Assembly: GCF_001559075.2 (NCBI RefSeq)
Contig: NZ_CP014015.2
Span: forward strand, 2,790,001-2,854,000
Direction: 5' to 3'
Length of the DNA: 64,000 nt
Origin: Citrobacter amalonaticus
GTDB lineage: Bacteria; Pseudomonadota; Gammaproteobacteria; Enterobacterales; Enterobacteriaceae
The translations under genes and the position numbers were made by a program. Positions 28,129 to 37,270 of the stretch are shown here, one piece after another (positions within the stretch are counted from its first letter, which is position 1; each line of letters starts with the position of its first letter). The notes beneath the pieces were generated by a model. It was not told the DNA's origin and ran no database searches. It saw only the letters and a program-made list of their open reading frames with translations.

Positions 28129-29499
28129 TTAATGTGCTTTCGCCGTCTTCGCGGATTTCTGTTTGCACAGATAACCGATGCCAAGGACAACCAGCCATAC
28201 CGGGATCAGGTAAACCGAAATCGCCATACCCGGCGTCATCAGCATAATCACCAGCACCGCCGCCATGAAGGCCAGACAGACCCAGTTACCCAACGGGTAG
28301 AACAGCGCCGGGAAGCGGGTTTTCACCCCCTGTTGCTGCTTAGCGCGACGGAATTTGATGTGCGCAAGACTGATCATCGCCCAGTTGATCACCAGTGCGG
28401 AGACCACCAGCGCCATCAGCAGACCGAAGGCGGATTCTGGCGCCATGTAGTTGATCAATACGCACAGCGCCGTCACCAGCGCCGAAACGATGATGGTATT
28501 CACCGGCACGCCGCGTTTGTCGATAGTGAGCAGGATTTTCGGGGCGTTACCCTGTTGCGCCAGACCAAACAGCATGCGGCTGTTACAGTAAACGCAGCTG
28601 TTGTACACCGACAGTGCCGCCGTCAGAACCACGATATTCAGCGCGTTCGCCACGAAGGTATCGCCCAGCTCGTGGAAGATCAGGACAAACGGGCTGGTGT
28701 CAGCAGTGACACGCGTCCACGGCAGCAGGGAAAGCAGAACGGCCAGTGAACCCACATAGAAAATCAGAATACGATAGATAACCTGGTTGGTGGCTTTGGG
28801 AATGCTCTGCTCCGGGTTATCGGCTTCGGCAGCGGTGATACCGACCAGTTCAAGTCCGCCGAAAGAGAACATGATGATTGCCATCATCATGACCAGTCCG
28901 GTCATGCCGTGAGGCAGGAAGCCGCCCTGTTCCCACAGGTTACGCACGGTCGCCTGCGGGCCGCCGTTGCCGCTGAACAGCAGCCAGCCGCCGAAGATGA
29001 TCATCGCGACCACGGCGATGACTTTGATGATCGCAAACCAGAACTCCATCTCACCGAACACTTTTACGTTGGTCAGGTTGATGGCGTTGATCGCAATAAA
29101 GAAAACGGCTGCCGAAACCCAGGTGGGGATCTCCGGCCACCAGAACTGAATGTACTTGCCGACGGCGGTCAGTTCCGCCATTGCAACCAGCACATACAGC
29201 ACCCAATAGTTCCAGCCCGACGCAAATCCCGCAAAACTTCCCCAGTACTTGTAGGCAAAGTGACTGAACGAACCGGCGACCGGCTCCTCAACCACCATTT
29301 CACCTAACTGACGCATAATAAGGAAGGCAATAAAACCGGCTATCGCATAACCCAGAATAATACCGGGGCCCGCGGACTGAATTACGGAAGCGCTTCCCAG
29401 GAACAGGCCTGTTCCTATCGCGCCACCCAGCGCGATAAGCTGGATATGGCGGTTCTTAAGGCCGCGCTTTAGCTGCTCGCCGTGCTGCTGACTGTCCAT
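28129..29499 (-). CDS. aroP: Aromatic amino acid permease AroP
   Basis: 456 aa from the second of two adjacent ATGs, matching the E. coli N-terminus pattern MxxQQHGEQLKRGL. AroP is a 12-segment APC-family symporter for Phe, Tyr and Trp. GAIGTGLFLGSASVIQSAGPG near residue 24 is the typical APC first helix (quoted in part only: GAIGTGLFLG). Candidate TyrR boxes lie about 100-135 bases upstream, fitting the known TyrR repression of this gene in E. coli. Confidence 0.96.
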   Translation of the reverse strand: MDSQQHGEQLKRGLKNRHIQLIALGGAIGTGLFLGSASVIQSAGPGIILGYAIAGFIAFLIMRQLGEMVVEEPVAGSFSHFAYKYWGSFAGFASGWNYWVLYVLVAMAELTAVGKYIQFWWPEIPTWVSAAVFFIAINAINLTNVKVFGEMEFWFAIIKVIAVVAMIIFGGWLLFSGNGGPQATVRNLWEQGGFLPHGMTGLVMMMAIIMFSFGGLELVGITAAEADNPEQSIPKATNQVIYRILIFYVGSLAVLLSLLPWTRVTADTSPFVLIFHELGDTFVANALNIVVLTAALSVYNSCVYCNSRMLFGLAQQGNAPKILLTIDKRGVPVNTIIVSALVTALCVLINYMAPESAFGLLMALVVSALVINWAMISLAHIKFRRAKQQQGVKTRFPALFYPLGNWVCLAFMAAVLVIMLMTPGMAISVYLIPVWLVVLGIGYLCKQKSAKTAKAH

Positions 29500-29595
29500 C
29501 ATGAAACCTCGTGTGTGGTTTACCCTTCAGCACTCGGCCGCGTGACGGCGACCGGGCAATTTGAGTAATTATTATTTGTCCTACGCAGTGATGCG

Positions 29596-29636
29596 TGTAA
29601 GTTTGCAATTCCGTCTGTTGTATTATTATGTTTACA
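29596..29636 (-). promoter_or_regulatory. Paired TyrR boxes upstream of aroP (candidate)
   Basis: The strong box TGTATTATTATGTTTACA at 29619-29636 fits TGTAAA-N6-TTTACA in the key G and C positions. A weaker box starts TGTAAG at 29596. The two are 23 bases apart centre to centre, the spacing known for cooperating TyrR boxes. Position and gene fit TyrR control of aroP; binding is inferred. Confidence 0.6.
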
Positions 29637-29997
29637 GCAATTGTTTTTGAAATGTCGCCGAAACTCTTTTGTCCGGATCAGAATAATGGTATGCGGCAGG
29701 GAATGCACCTGCTTTGTGAATGGATGATGACGAGTTGAATAAAAAGAGAGCAGTTGTTTGTCCCGCCTCTTACTCCCTGATAACACTTCCGTTAGATGTA
29801 AAATGCTTACCTATACAGAAACCATGCATAAAAACGCATCTGAATCGGTTCAACCAGGATTTTTCTTCGTTTCAATAAGGTTAAAACTACCTCATGGGTG
29901 GTAAATTTAACATTTGTGCATAGTTACATGTTTGAAACGTTATTTCTGTGATGTTGTTAAAATGTGCCTGGTTTACTGATTTCAATCAAAACCTGTA

Positions 29998-30026
29998 TGG
30001 ACATAAGGTGAATACTTTGTTACTTT
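29998..30026 (+). promoter_or_regulatory. Candidate pdhR operon promoter
   Basis: TGGACA at 29998-30003 and TACTTT at 30021-30026 are 17 bases apart. The -35 is good and the -10 weak. This places the start near 30033 and the PdhR operator about ten bases further, as known for the E. coli pdh promoter. Confidence 0.5.
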
Positions 30027-30042
30027 AGCGTCACAGATATGA

Positions 30043-30059
30043 AATTGGTAAGACCAATT
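30043..30059 (+). promoter_or_regulatory. PdhR operator
   Basis: AATTGGTAAGACCAATT is a perfect 7-base inverted repeat with a 3-base centre and equals the E. coli PdhR operator consensus (AATTGGTnnnACCAATT). It lies 32 bases before the pdhR start, so PdhR would repress its own operon until pyruvate releases it. Confidence 0.92.
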
Positions 30060-30091
30060 GACTTCGGGCAAATGGCTTAAGACAGGACATC

Positions 30092-30856
30092 ATGGCCTAC
30101 AGCAAAATCCGCCAACCAAAATTATCCGATGTGATTGAGCAACAGCTGGAGTTTTTGATTCTTGAGGGCACGCTGCGCCCGGGCGAAAAACTCCCACCGG
30201 AACGCGAACTGGCAAAACAGTTCGACGTCTCCCGTCCCTCCTTGCGTGAGGCGATTCAACGTCTCGAAGCGAAGGGATTGCTGCTTCGTCGCCAGGGCGG
30301 CGGCACTTTTGTTCAGAGTAGCCTGTGGCAGAGCTTTAGCGATCCACTGGTAGAATTGCTCTCCGACCATCCTGAATCCCAGTTTGACCTGCTTGAGACG
30401 CGCCATGCGCTGGAAGGCATTGCTGCATATTACGCAGCGCTGCGCAGTACGGATGAAGATAAAACGCGCATTCGTGAACTGCATCATGCCATTGAGCTGG
30501 CGCAAGAGTCGGGTGACCGCGATGCCGAGTCCGATGCGGTCCTCCAGTATCAAATTGCTGTCACCGAAGCGGCGCACAATGTGGTGTTACTTCATCTGCT
30601 AAGGTGTATGGAACCCATGCTGGCCCAGAACGTACGTCAGAACTTCGAGTTGCTCTATTCGCGTCGCGAGATGCTTCCGCTGGTGAGTGGTCACCGCACC
30701 CGTATTTTCGAAGCGATTATTGCCGGTAAACCAGAAGAGGCGCGTGAAGCATCACATCGCCATCTGGCGTTTATCGAAGAGATTCTGCTCGACCGCAGCC
30801 GTGAGGAGAGCCGTCGTGAACGCGCCTTACGTCGTCTGGAGCAGCGAAAGAATTAG
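30092..30856 (+). CDS. pdhR: Pyruvate-responsive repressor PdhR
   Basis: 254 aa, as in E. coli. PdhR is a GntR/FadR-family regulator with an N-terminal winged helix (RELAKQFDVSRPSLREAI near residue 43) and a C-terminal helical FCD domain that binds pyruvate. It represses pdhR-aceEF-lpd and several respiratory genes. A perfect operator lies just upstream. aceE follows after a 163-base gap. Confidence 0.96.
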   Translation: MAYSKIRQPKLSDVIEQQLEFLILEGTLRPGEKLPPERELAKQFDVSRPSLREAIQRLEAKGLLLRRQGGGTFVQSSLWQSFSDPLVELLSDHPESQFDLLETRHALEGIAAYYAALRSTDEDKTRIRELHHAIELAQESGDRDAESDAVLQYQIAVTEAAHNVVLLHLLRCMEPMLAQNVRQNFELLYSRREMLPLVSGHRTRIFEAIIAGKPEEAREASHRHLAFIEEILLDRSREESRRERALRRLEQRKN

Positions 30857-31019
30857 TGATTTTTCTGGCAGAACGTTAACCAGAAGATGTTGTAAATCAA
30901 GCGCCATATAAAGTGCGCGGCAACTAAACGCAGAACCTGTCTTATTACGCTCTCTGACGAGAACGTAATGGGACAGGTTCCAGATAACTCAACGTATTAG
31001 ATAGATAAGGAATACCCCC

Positions 31020-33683
31020 ATGTCAGAACGTTTCCCAAATGACGTGGATCCGATCGAAACTCGCGACTGGCTACAGGCGATCGAATCGGTCATCCGTGAA
31101 GAAGGTGTTGAGCGCGCTCAGTATCTGATTGACCAGCTTCTTTCTGAAGCCCGCAAAGGCGGCGTGAAAGTAGCGGCAGGTACAGGGGCCAGCAATTACA
31201 TCAACACTATTGCCGTTGAAGATGAGCCGGAATATCCGGGCAATCTGGAGCTGGAGCGTCGTATTCGTTCTGCTATCCGTTGGAACGCCATCATGACCGT
31301 GCTGCGTGCGTCTAAAAAAGACCTCGAGCTGGGCGGCCACATGGCATCCTTCCAGTCCTCTGCGACGGTGTACGATGTTTGCTTCAACCATTTCTTCCGT
31401 GCCCGCAATGAGCAGGATGGCGGCGACCTGGTGTACTTCCAGGGCCACATCTCCCCGGGCATTTACGCACGCGCATTCCTGGAAGGCCGTCTGACTGAAG
31501 AGCAGATGGACAACTTCCGTCAGGAAGTTCATGGCAATGGCCTGTCTTCCTACCCGCACCCGAAACTGATGCCAGAATTCTGGCAGTTCCCGACCGTTTC
31601 TATGGGTCTGGGTCCAATCGGTGCGATCTACCAGGCTAAATTCCTGAAATATCTGGAACACCGTGGCCTGAAAGACACCTCTAAACAAACCGTTTACGCC
31701 TTCCTGGGCGACGGTGAAATGGACGAACCGGAATCCAAAGGTGCGATCACTATCGCTACCCGTGAAAAACTGGACAACCTGGTCTTCGTCATCAACTGTA
31801 ACCTGCAGCGTCTGGACGGCCCGGTCACCGGTAACGGCAAAATCGTTAACGAACTGGAAGGCATCTTCGACGGCGCTGGCTGGAACGTGATCAAAGTGAT
31901 GTGGGGCGGTCGTTGGGATGAGCTGCTGCGTAAAGATACCAGCGGTAAACTGATCCAGTTGATGAACGAAACCGTTGACGGCGACTACCAGACCTTCAAA
32001 TCCAAAGATGGCGCGTACGTTCGTGAGCACTTCTTCGGTAAATACCCGGAAACCGCAGCACTGGTTGCAGACTGGACTGATGAGCAGATCTGGGCGCTGA
32101 ACCGTGGTGGTCACGATCCGAAGAAAGTTTACGCCGCACTGAAAAAAGCGCAGGAAACCAAAGGCAAAGCCACCGTAATCCTGGCCCATACCATCAAAGG
32201 TTATGGCATGGGTGACACCGCTGAAGGTAAAAACATCGCGCACCAGGTGAAGAAAATGAACATGGACGGCGTGCGTTATATCCGCGACCGTTTCAATGTT
32301 CCTGTCACTGATGAGCAGGTTGAAAAACTGTCTTACATTACCTTCCCGGAAGGTTCTGAAGAGCACAAATACCTGCACGAACGCCGCCAGGCGTTGCACG
32401 GCTACCTGCCGAGCCGTCAGCCGAACTTCACTGAGAAGCTGGAACTGCCGACCCTGGAAGACTTCGGCGCGCTGCTGGAAGAGCAGAACAAAGAAATCTC
32501 CACCACTATCGCTTTCGTTCGTGCCCTGAACGTGATGCTGAAGAACAAATCGATCAAAGATCGTCTGGTTCCGATCATCGCCGACGAAGCGCGTACTTTC
32601 GGTATGGAAGGTCTGTTCCGTCAGATCGGTATTTACAGCCCGAACGGCCAGCAGTACACCCCGCAGGACCGTGAGCAGGTTGCGTACTACAAAGAAGACG
32701 AGAAAGGTCAGATTTTGCAGGAAGGGATCAACGAGCTGGGCGCAGGGTCTTCCTGGCTGGCGGCGGCAACCTCTTACAGCACCAACGACCTGCCGATGAT
32801 TCCGTTCTACATCTACTACTCCATGTTCGGGTTCCAGCGTATTGGCGACCTGTGCTGGGCAGCAGGTGACCAGCAGGCGCGTGGCTTCCTGATTGGCGGG
32901 ACGTCTGGTCGTACAACGCTGAACGGTGAAGGTCTGCAGCACGAAGATGGTCACAGCCATATTCAGTCTCTGACTATCCCGAACTGTATCTCTTACGATC
33001 CGTCTTACGCATACGAAGTTGCGGTCATCATGCACGATGGTCTGGAGCGTATGTACGGTGAGAAACAAGAGAACGTTTACTACTACATCACCACGCTGAA
33101 CGAAAACTACCACATGCCAGCCATGCCGGAAGGTGCTGAGGAAGGTATCCGTAAAGGTATCTACAAACTCGAAACCCTGGAAGGTAGCAAAGGTAAAGTT
33201 CAGCTGTTGGGCTCCGGTTCTATCCTGCGTCACGTTCGTGAAGCAGCGCAGATCCTGGCGAAAGACTACGGCGTGGGCTCTGACGTGTACAGCGTCACCT
33301 CCTTCACTGAACTGGCACGTGATGGTCAGGACTGTGAACGCTGGAACATGCTGCACCCAATGGAAACTCCGCGCGTACCGTACATCGCTCAGGTGATGAA
33401 CGACGCTCCGGCTGTAGCATCTACTGACTATATGAAACTGTTTGCCGAACAGGTTCGTACTTATGTACCGGCTGATGATTATCGCGTACTGGGTACCGAC
33501 GGTTTCGGTCGCTCTGACAGCCGTGAAAACCTGCGTCACCACTTCGAAGTGGATGCATCCTACGTGGTGGTAGCGGCACTGGGCGAACTGGCTAAACGTG
33601 GCGAAATCGATAAGAAAGTGGTTGCGGATGCAATTACCAAATTCAACATCGATGCAGAAAAAGTTAACCCGCGTCTGGCGTAA
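31020..33683 (+). CDS. aceE: Pyruvate dehydrogenase E1
   Basis: 887 aa, as in E. coli. AceE is the homodimeric thiamine diphosphate enzyme that decarboxylates pyruvate and acetylates the lipoyl groups of AceF. The ThDP motif begins GDGEMDEPESKGAI near residue 230, and the family start MSERFPNDVDPIETRDWLQA is present. The C-terminal transketolase-like domains follow. Codon choice is strongly biased, as expected for a highly expressed gene. aceF begins 14 bases after the stop. Confidence 0.98.
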   Translation: MSERFPNDVDPIETRDWLQAIESVIREEGVERAQYLIDQLLSEARKGGVKVAAGTGASNYINTIAVEDEPEYPGNLELERRIRSAIRWNAIMTVLRASKKDLELGGHMASFQSSATVYDVCFNHFFRARNEQDGGDLVYFQGHISPGIYARAFLEGRLTEEQMDNFRQEVHGNGLSSYPHPKLMPEFWQFPTVSMGLGPIGAIYQAKFLKYLEHRGLKDTSKQTVYAFLGDGEMDEPESKGAITIATREKLDNLVFVINCNLQRLDGPVTGNGKIVNELEGIFDGAGWNVIKVMWGGRWDELLRKDTSGKLIQLMNETVDGDYQTFKSKDGAYVREHFFGKYPETAALVADWTDEQIWALNRGGHDPKKVYAALKKAQETKGKATVILAHTIKGYGMGDTAEGKNIAHQVKKMNMDGVRYIRDRFNVPVTDEQVEKLSYITFPEGSEEHKYLHERRQALHGYLPSRQPNFTEKLELPTLEDFGALLEEQNKEISTTIAFVRALNVMLKNKSIKDRLVPIIADEARTFGMEGLFRQIGIYSPNGQQYTPQDREQVAYYKEDEKGQILQEGINELGAGSSWLAAATSYSTNDLPMIPFYIYYSMFGFQRIGDLCWAAGDQQARGFLIGGTSGRTTLNGEGLQHEDGHSHIQSLTIPNCISYDPSYAYEVAVIMHDGLERMYGEKQENVYYYITTLNENYHMPAMPEGAEEGIRKGIYKLETLEGSKGKVQLLGSGSILRHVREAAQILAKDYGVGSDVYSVTSFTELARDGQDCERWNMLHPMETPRVPYIAQVMNDAPAVASTDYMKLFAEQVRTYVPADDYRVLGTDGFGRSDSRENLRHHFEVDASYVVVAALGELAKRGEIDKKVVADAITKFNIDAEKVNPRLA

Positions 33684-33697
33684 GAGGTAAAAGAATA

Positions 33698-35587
33698 ATG
33701 GCTATCGAAATCAAAGTACCGGACATCGGGGCAGATGAAGTTGAAATCACCGAGATCCTGGTCAAAGTGGGCGACAAGGTTGAAGCCGAACAGTCGCTGA
33801 TCACCGTAGAAGGCGATAAAGCCTCTATGGAAGTCCCGTCTCCGCAGGCTGGCGTTGTTAAAGAGATCAAAGTCTCTGTTGGCGACAAAACCGAGACGGG
33901 CAAACTGATCATGATTTTCGATTCCGCTGACGGTGCAGCAGCCGCTGCACCTGCTCCGGCAGAAGAGAAGAAAGAAGCCGCTCCGGCAGCAGCACCTGCA
34001 GCCGCAGCAGCGAAAGAAGTCCATGTCCCAGACATCGGCGGTGACGAAGTTGAAGTGACTGAGATCATGGTCAAAGTGGGCGACACCATCGCCGCTGAAC
34101 AGTCGCTGATCACCGTAGAAGGCGACAAAGCGTCTATGGAAGTGCCGGCTCCGTTCGCGGGCGTCGTGAAAGAGATCAAAATCAACACCGGCGATAAAGT
34201 GTCTACCGGCTCTCTGATTATGGTCTTCGAAGTGGCGGGCGCTGCGCCTGCTGCCGCTCCCGCTCAGGCCGCTGCTCCAGCAGCCGCTGCGGCTCCTGCA
34301 GCCACTGGTGCGAAAGACGTTAACGTACCGGACATCGGCGGTGACGAAGTTGAAGTGACCGAAGTGATGGTGAAAGTGGGCGATAAAGTGGCCGCTGAGC
34401 AATCACTGATCACCGTAGAAGGCGATAAAGCTTCTATGGAAGTCCCGGCTCCGTTCGCGGGTACCGTTAAAGAAATCAAAATCAGCACCGGCGATAAAGT
34501 GAAAACCGGCTCTCTGATTATGGTCTTCGAAGTGGAAGGCGCAGCACCTGCTGCTGCCGCGCCACAGCAGGCTGCCGCACCGGCTCCGGCCGCTGCACCT
34601 GCGCCAGCTGCCGCTGCTCCAGCAGCGAAAGCCGAAGGCAAATCTGAGTTTGCTGAGAACGACGCTTACGTTCATGCGACCCCGCTGATTCGCCGTCTGG
34701 CGCGTGAGTTCGGCGTGAATCTGGCGAAAGTGAAGGGTACAGGCCGTAAAGGTCGTATCCTGCGCGAAGACGTTCAGACTTACGTGAAAGACGCTGTCAA
34801 GCGTGCGGAAGCCGCTCCGGCAGCCGCTGCAGGTGGCGGTATCCCGGGCATGCTGCCGTGGCCGAAAGTCGACTTCAGCAAGTTTGGTGAAATCGAAGAA
34901 GTGGAACTGGGCCGCATCCAGAAAATTTCGGGTGCTAACCTGAGCCGTAACTGGGTGATGATCCCGCACGTTACCCACTTCGACAAAACCGATATCACCG
35001 ACCTGGAAGCGTTCCGTAAACAGCAGAACGCTGAAGCTGAGAAGCGCAAACTGGACGTGAAATTCACCCCAGTGGTCTTCATCATGAAGGCGGTTGCTGC
35101 GGCGCTTGAGCAGATGCCTCGCTTTAACAGTTCGCTGTCTGAAGACGGCCAGCGCCTGACGTTGAAAAAATACATCAACATCGGTGTGGCGGTGGATACG
35201 CCAAATGGTCTGGTGGTTCCGGTATTCAAAGACGTGAACAAGAAGAGCGTTACCGAGCTGTCCCGTGAACTGACCGTGATCTCCAAAAAAGCGCGTGACG
35301 GTAAGCTGACGGCTGGCGAAATGCAGGGCGGTTGCTTCACCATCTCCAGCATCGGCGGCCTGGGTACTACCCACTTTGCACCGATTGTGAACGCGCCTGA
35401 AGTCGCGATCCTCGGTGTATCCAAGTCGGCGATGGAGCCGGTGTGGAACGGTAAAGAGTTTGTACCGCGTCTGATGATGCCGATCTCTCTGTCCTTCGAC
35501 CACCGCGTGATTGACGGTGCTGATGGTGCGCGTTTCATTACCATCATTAACAATATGCTGTCTGACATTCGCCGCCTGGTGATGTAA
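33698..35587 (+). CDS. aceF: Dihydrolipoamide acetyltransferase (PDH E2)
   Basis: 629 aa, against 630 in E. coli. AceF is the 24-mer core of the PDH complex. Three lipoyl domains each carry the DKA lysine: Lys41, Lys144 and Lys244. Ala/Pro-rich flexible linkers separate them. The peripheral subunit-binding domain starts near residue 326 (ATPLIRRLAREFGVNLAKVK region), and the catalytic domain ends with His602 and Asp606 in DHRVIDGADG. A bidirectional terminator follows. Confidence 0.98.
   Translation: MAIEIKVPDIGADEVEITEILVKVGDKVEAEQSLITVEGDKASMEVPSPQAGVVKEIKVSVGDKTETGKLIMIFDSADGAAAAAPAPAEEKKEAAPAAAPAAAAAKEVHVPDIGGDEVEVTEIMVKVGDTIAAEQSLITVEGDKASMEVPAPFAGVVKEIKINTGDKVSTGSLIMVFEVAGAAPAAAPAQAAAPAAAAAPAATGAKDVNVPDIGGDEVEVTEVMVKVGDKVAAEQSLITVEGDKASMEVPAPFAGTVKEIKISTGDKVKTGSLIMVFEVEGAAPAAAAPQQAAAPAPAAAPAPAAAAPAAKAEGKSEFAENDAYVHATPLIRRLAREFGVNLAKVKGTGRKGRILREDVQTYVKDAVKRAEAAPAAAAGGGIPGMLPWPKVDFSKFGEIEEVELGRIQKISGANLSRNWVMIPHVTHFDKTDITDLEAFRKQQNAEAEKRKLDVKFTPVVFIMKAVAAALEQMPRFNSSLSEDGQRLTLKKYINIGVAVDTPNGLVVPVFKDVNKKSVTELSRELTVISKKARDGKLTAGEMQGGCFTISSIGGLGTTHFAPIVNAPEVAILGVSKSAMEPVWNGKEFVPRLMMPISLSFDHRVIDGADGARFITIINNMLSDIRRLVM
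33704..34545 (+). repeat. Three tandem lipoyl-domain repeats in aceF
   Basis: The lipoyl coding units repeat about every 300 bases. Segments reading TCACCGTAGAAGGCGA recur near 33801, 34110 and 34410, and the second and third units are nearly identical at protein level. This is normal for AceF but makes the region prone to unequal recombination and assembly error. Confidence 0.85.
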
Positions 35588-35589
35588 GC

Positions 35590-35619
35590 AAAAAAGCCGG
35601 CCCGACGGCCGGCTTTTTT
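35590..35619 (+). terminator. Terminator after aceF
   Basis: The stem AGCCGGCC/GGCCGGCT with a CGAC loop is flanked by A and T runs. It should end part of the pdhR-aceEF transcript before lpd, as in E. coli, where lpd also has its own promoter. Confidence 0.88.
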
Positions 35620-35683
35620 CTGGTAATCTCATGATGGTTTTGGGGTTATTAGTGCTAAAGATAAATCGTTGCCGTTTTGTTGT

Positions 35684-35711
35684 TTCAAAATTGTTAACAA
35701 TTTTGTAAAAT
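35684..35711 (+). promoter_or_regulatory. Candidate lpd promoter region
   Basis: TAAAAT at 35706-35711 is a good -10. The -35 is unclear: TTCAAA at 35684 with 16-base spacing is the best fit. The AT-rich TTGTTAACAA palindrome lies between. E. coli lpd is known to have its own promoter at this place. Confidence 0.35.
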
Positions 35712-35786
35712 ACGGACGGATAGAACGACCCGGTGGACGATGGGCGACAAGACCAGGGATCCCCGGAAATAAATTAAGAGGTCATG

Positions 35787-37214
35787 ATGAGTACTGAAAT
35801 CAAAACTCAGGTCGTGGTACTTGGGGCAGGCCCCGCAGGTTACTCTGCAGCCTTCCGTTGCGCTGATTTAGGTCTGGAAACCGTAATCGTAGAACGTTAC
35901 AGCACCCTCGGCGGTGTTTGTCTGAACGTCGGCTGTATCCCTTCTAAAGCACTGCTGCACGTAGCCAAAGTTATCGAAGAAGCCAAAGCGCTGGCGGAAC
36001 ACGGTATCGTCTTCGGCGAGCCGAAAACCGATATCGACAAGATTCGTACCTGGAAAGAAAAAGTAATCACTCAGCTGACCGGCGGTCTGGCGGGTATGGC
36101 GAAAGGCCGTAAAGTGAAAGTGGTTACCGGTCTGGGTAAATTCACCGGGGCGAACACCCTGGAAGTAGAAGGTGAGAACGGTAAAACTGTGATCAACTTC
36201 GACAACGCGATCATTGCGGCGGGTTCCCGTCCGATCCAGTTGCCGTTCATTCCGCATGAAGATCCGCGCGTGTGGGATTCCACCGACGCCCTGGAACTGA
36301 AATCCGTACCGAAGCGTCTGCTGGTCATGGGTGGCGGTATCATCGGTCTGGAAATGGGTACCGTGTACCATGCGCTGGGTTCAGAAATTGACGTGGTTGA
36401 AATGTTCGACCAGGTTATCCCGGCGGCTGACAAAGACATCGTTAAAGTCTTCACCAAACGCATCGGTAAGAAATTCAACCTGATGCTGGAAACCAAAGTG
36501 ACTGCCGTTGAAGCGAAAGAAGACGGTATTTACGTTTCCATGGAAGGCAAAAAAGCCCCTGCTGAAGCGCAGCGTTATGACGCCGTGCTGGTGGCAATCG
36601 GTCGTGTGCCGAACGGTAAAAATCTCGACGCTGGCAAAGCGGGCGTGGAAGTAGACGACCGTGGCTTCATCCGTGTTGACAAACAACTGCGCACCAACGT
36701 GCCGCACATCTTTGCTATCGGCGATATCGTCGGTCAGCCGATGCTGGCGCACAAAGGTGTTCACGAAGGTCACGTTGCCGCTGAAGTTATCGCCGGCATG
36801 AAACACTACTTCGATCCGAAAGTGATCCCATCGATTGCCTACACTGAACCAGAAGTGGCATGGGTAGGTCTGACCGAGAAAGAAGCGAAAGAAAAAGGCA
36901 TCAGCTACGAAACCGCCACCTTCCCGTGGGCTGCTTCTGGCCGTGCTATCGCTTCCGACTGCGCAGACGGTATGACCAAACTGATTTTCGACAAAGAAAC
37001 TCACCGTGTCATCGGTGGTGCGATTGTCGGTACCAACGGCGGCGAGCTGCTGGGTGAAATCGGTCTGGCGATCGAAATGGGCTGTGACGCAGAAGACATC
37101 GCGCTGACCATCCACGCGCACCCGACTCTGCACGAGTCCGTGGGCCTGGCGGCAGAAGTGTTCGAAGGTAGCATCACTGACCTGCCGAACGCGAAAGCGA
37201 AGAAGAAGAAGTAA
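35787..37214 (+). CDS. lpd: Dihydrolipoamide dehydrogenase (E3)
   Basis: 475 aa from the second of two adjacent ATGs, giving the E. coli N-terminus MSTEIKTQ. Lpd is the FAD enzyme that reoxidises lipoyl groups in pyruvate and 2-oxoglutarate dehydrogenases and the glycine cleavage system. The FAD loop GAGPAG, the redox pair in GGVCLNVGCIPSK, the NAD loop GGGIIGLEMG, and the active site HAHPTLHE are all present. The Lys-rich C-terminus is typical. A bidirectional terminator follows. Confidence 0.97.
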   Translation: MSTEIKTQVVVLGAGPAGYSAAFRCADLGLETVIVERYSTLGGVCLNVGCIPSKALLHVAKVIEEAKALAEHGIVFGEPKTDIDKIRTWKEKVITQLTGGLAGMAKGRKVKVVTGLGKFTGANTLEVEGENGKTVINFDNAIIAAGSRPIQLPFIPHEDPRVWDSTDALELKSVPKRLLVMGGGIIGLEMGTVYHALGSEIDVVEMFDQVIPAADKDIVKVFTKRIGKKFNLMLETKVTAVEAKEDGIYVSMEGKKAPAEAQRYDAVLVAIGRVPNGKNLDAGKAGVEVDDRGFIRVDKQLRTNVPHIFAIGDIVGQPMLAHKGVHEGHVAAEVIAGMKHYFDPKVIPSIAYTEPEVAWVGLTEKEAKEKGISYETATFPWAASGRAIASDCADGMTKLIFDKETHRVIGGAIVGTNGGELLGEIGLAIEMGCDAEDIALTIHAHPTLHESVGLAAEVFEGSITDLPNAKAKKKK

Positions 37215-37233
37215 TCTTCAGCCTTCCGGCAAC

Positions 37234-37264
37234 GAAAAAAGCGGCATAAATGCCGCTTTTTTTA
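37234..37264. terminator. Bidirectional terminator, lpd / DUF2950 gene
   Basis: The stem AAGCGGCA/TGCCGCTT with a TAAA loop is flanked by an A run on the left and a T run on the right. It therefore fits an intrinsic terminator on both strands for two convergent genes. Confidence 0.88.
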
Positions 37265-37270
37265 TGTCTG

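Larger units (their letters stand above)
29503..30091. other. aroP-pdhR divergent intergenic region
   Basis: This 589-base AT-rich gap between divergent aroP and pdhR holds two candidate TyrR boxes on the aroP side, and a promoter plus PdhR operator on the pdhR side. I see no convincing gene in it. An 88-codon minus-strand open frame at 29520-29786 has no recognisable features or good ribosome site. Confidence 0.7.

Noticed and set aside
29520..29786. Small gene in the aroP-pdhR gap
   Set aside because: The 88-codon frame has no ribosome site, signal or domain and covers the candidate TyrR boxes. It is better explained as regulatory DNA.
31071..33542. An 823-codon open frame antisense to aceE
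   Set aside because: It lies fully inside aceE on the other strand. The strong codon bias of aceE avoids triplets that would make stops on that strand. The product has no recognisable domain and no ribosome site.
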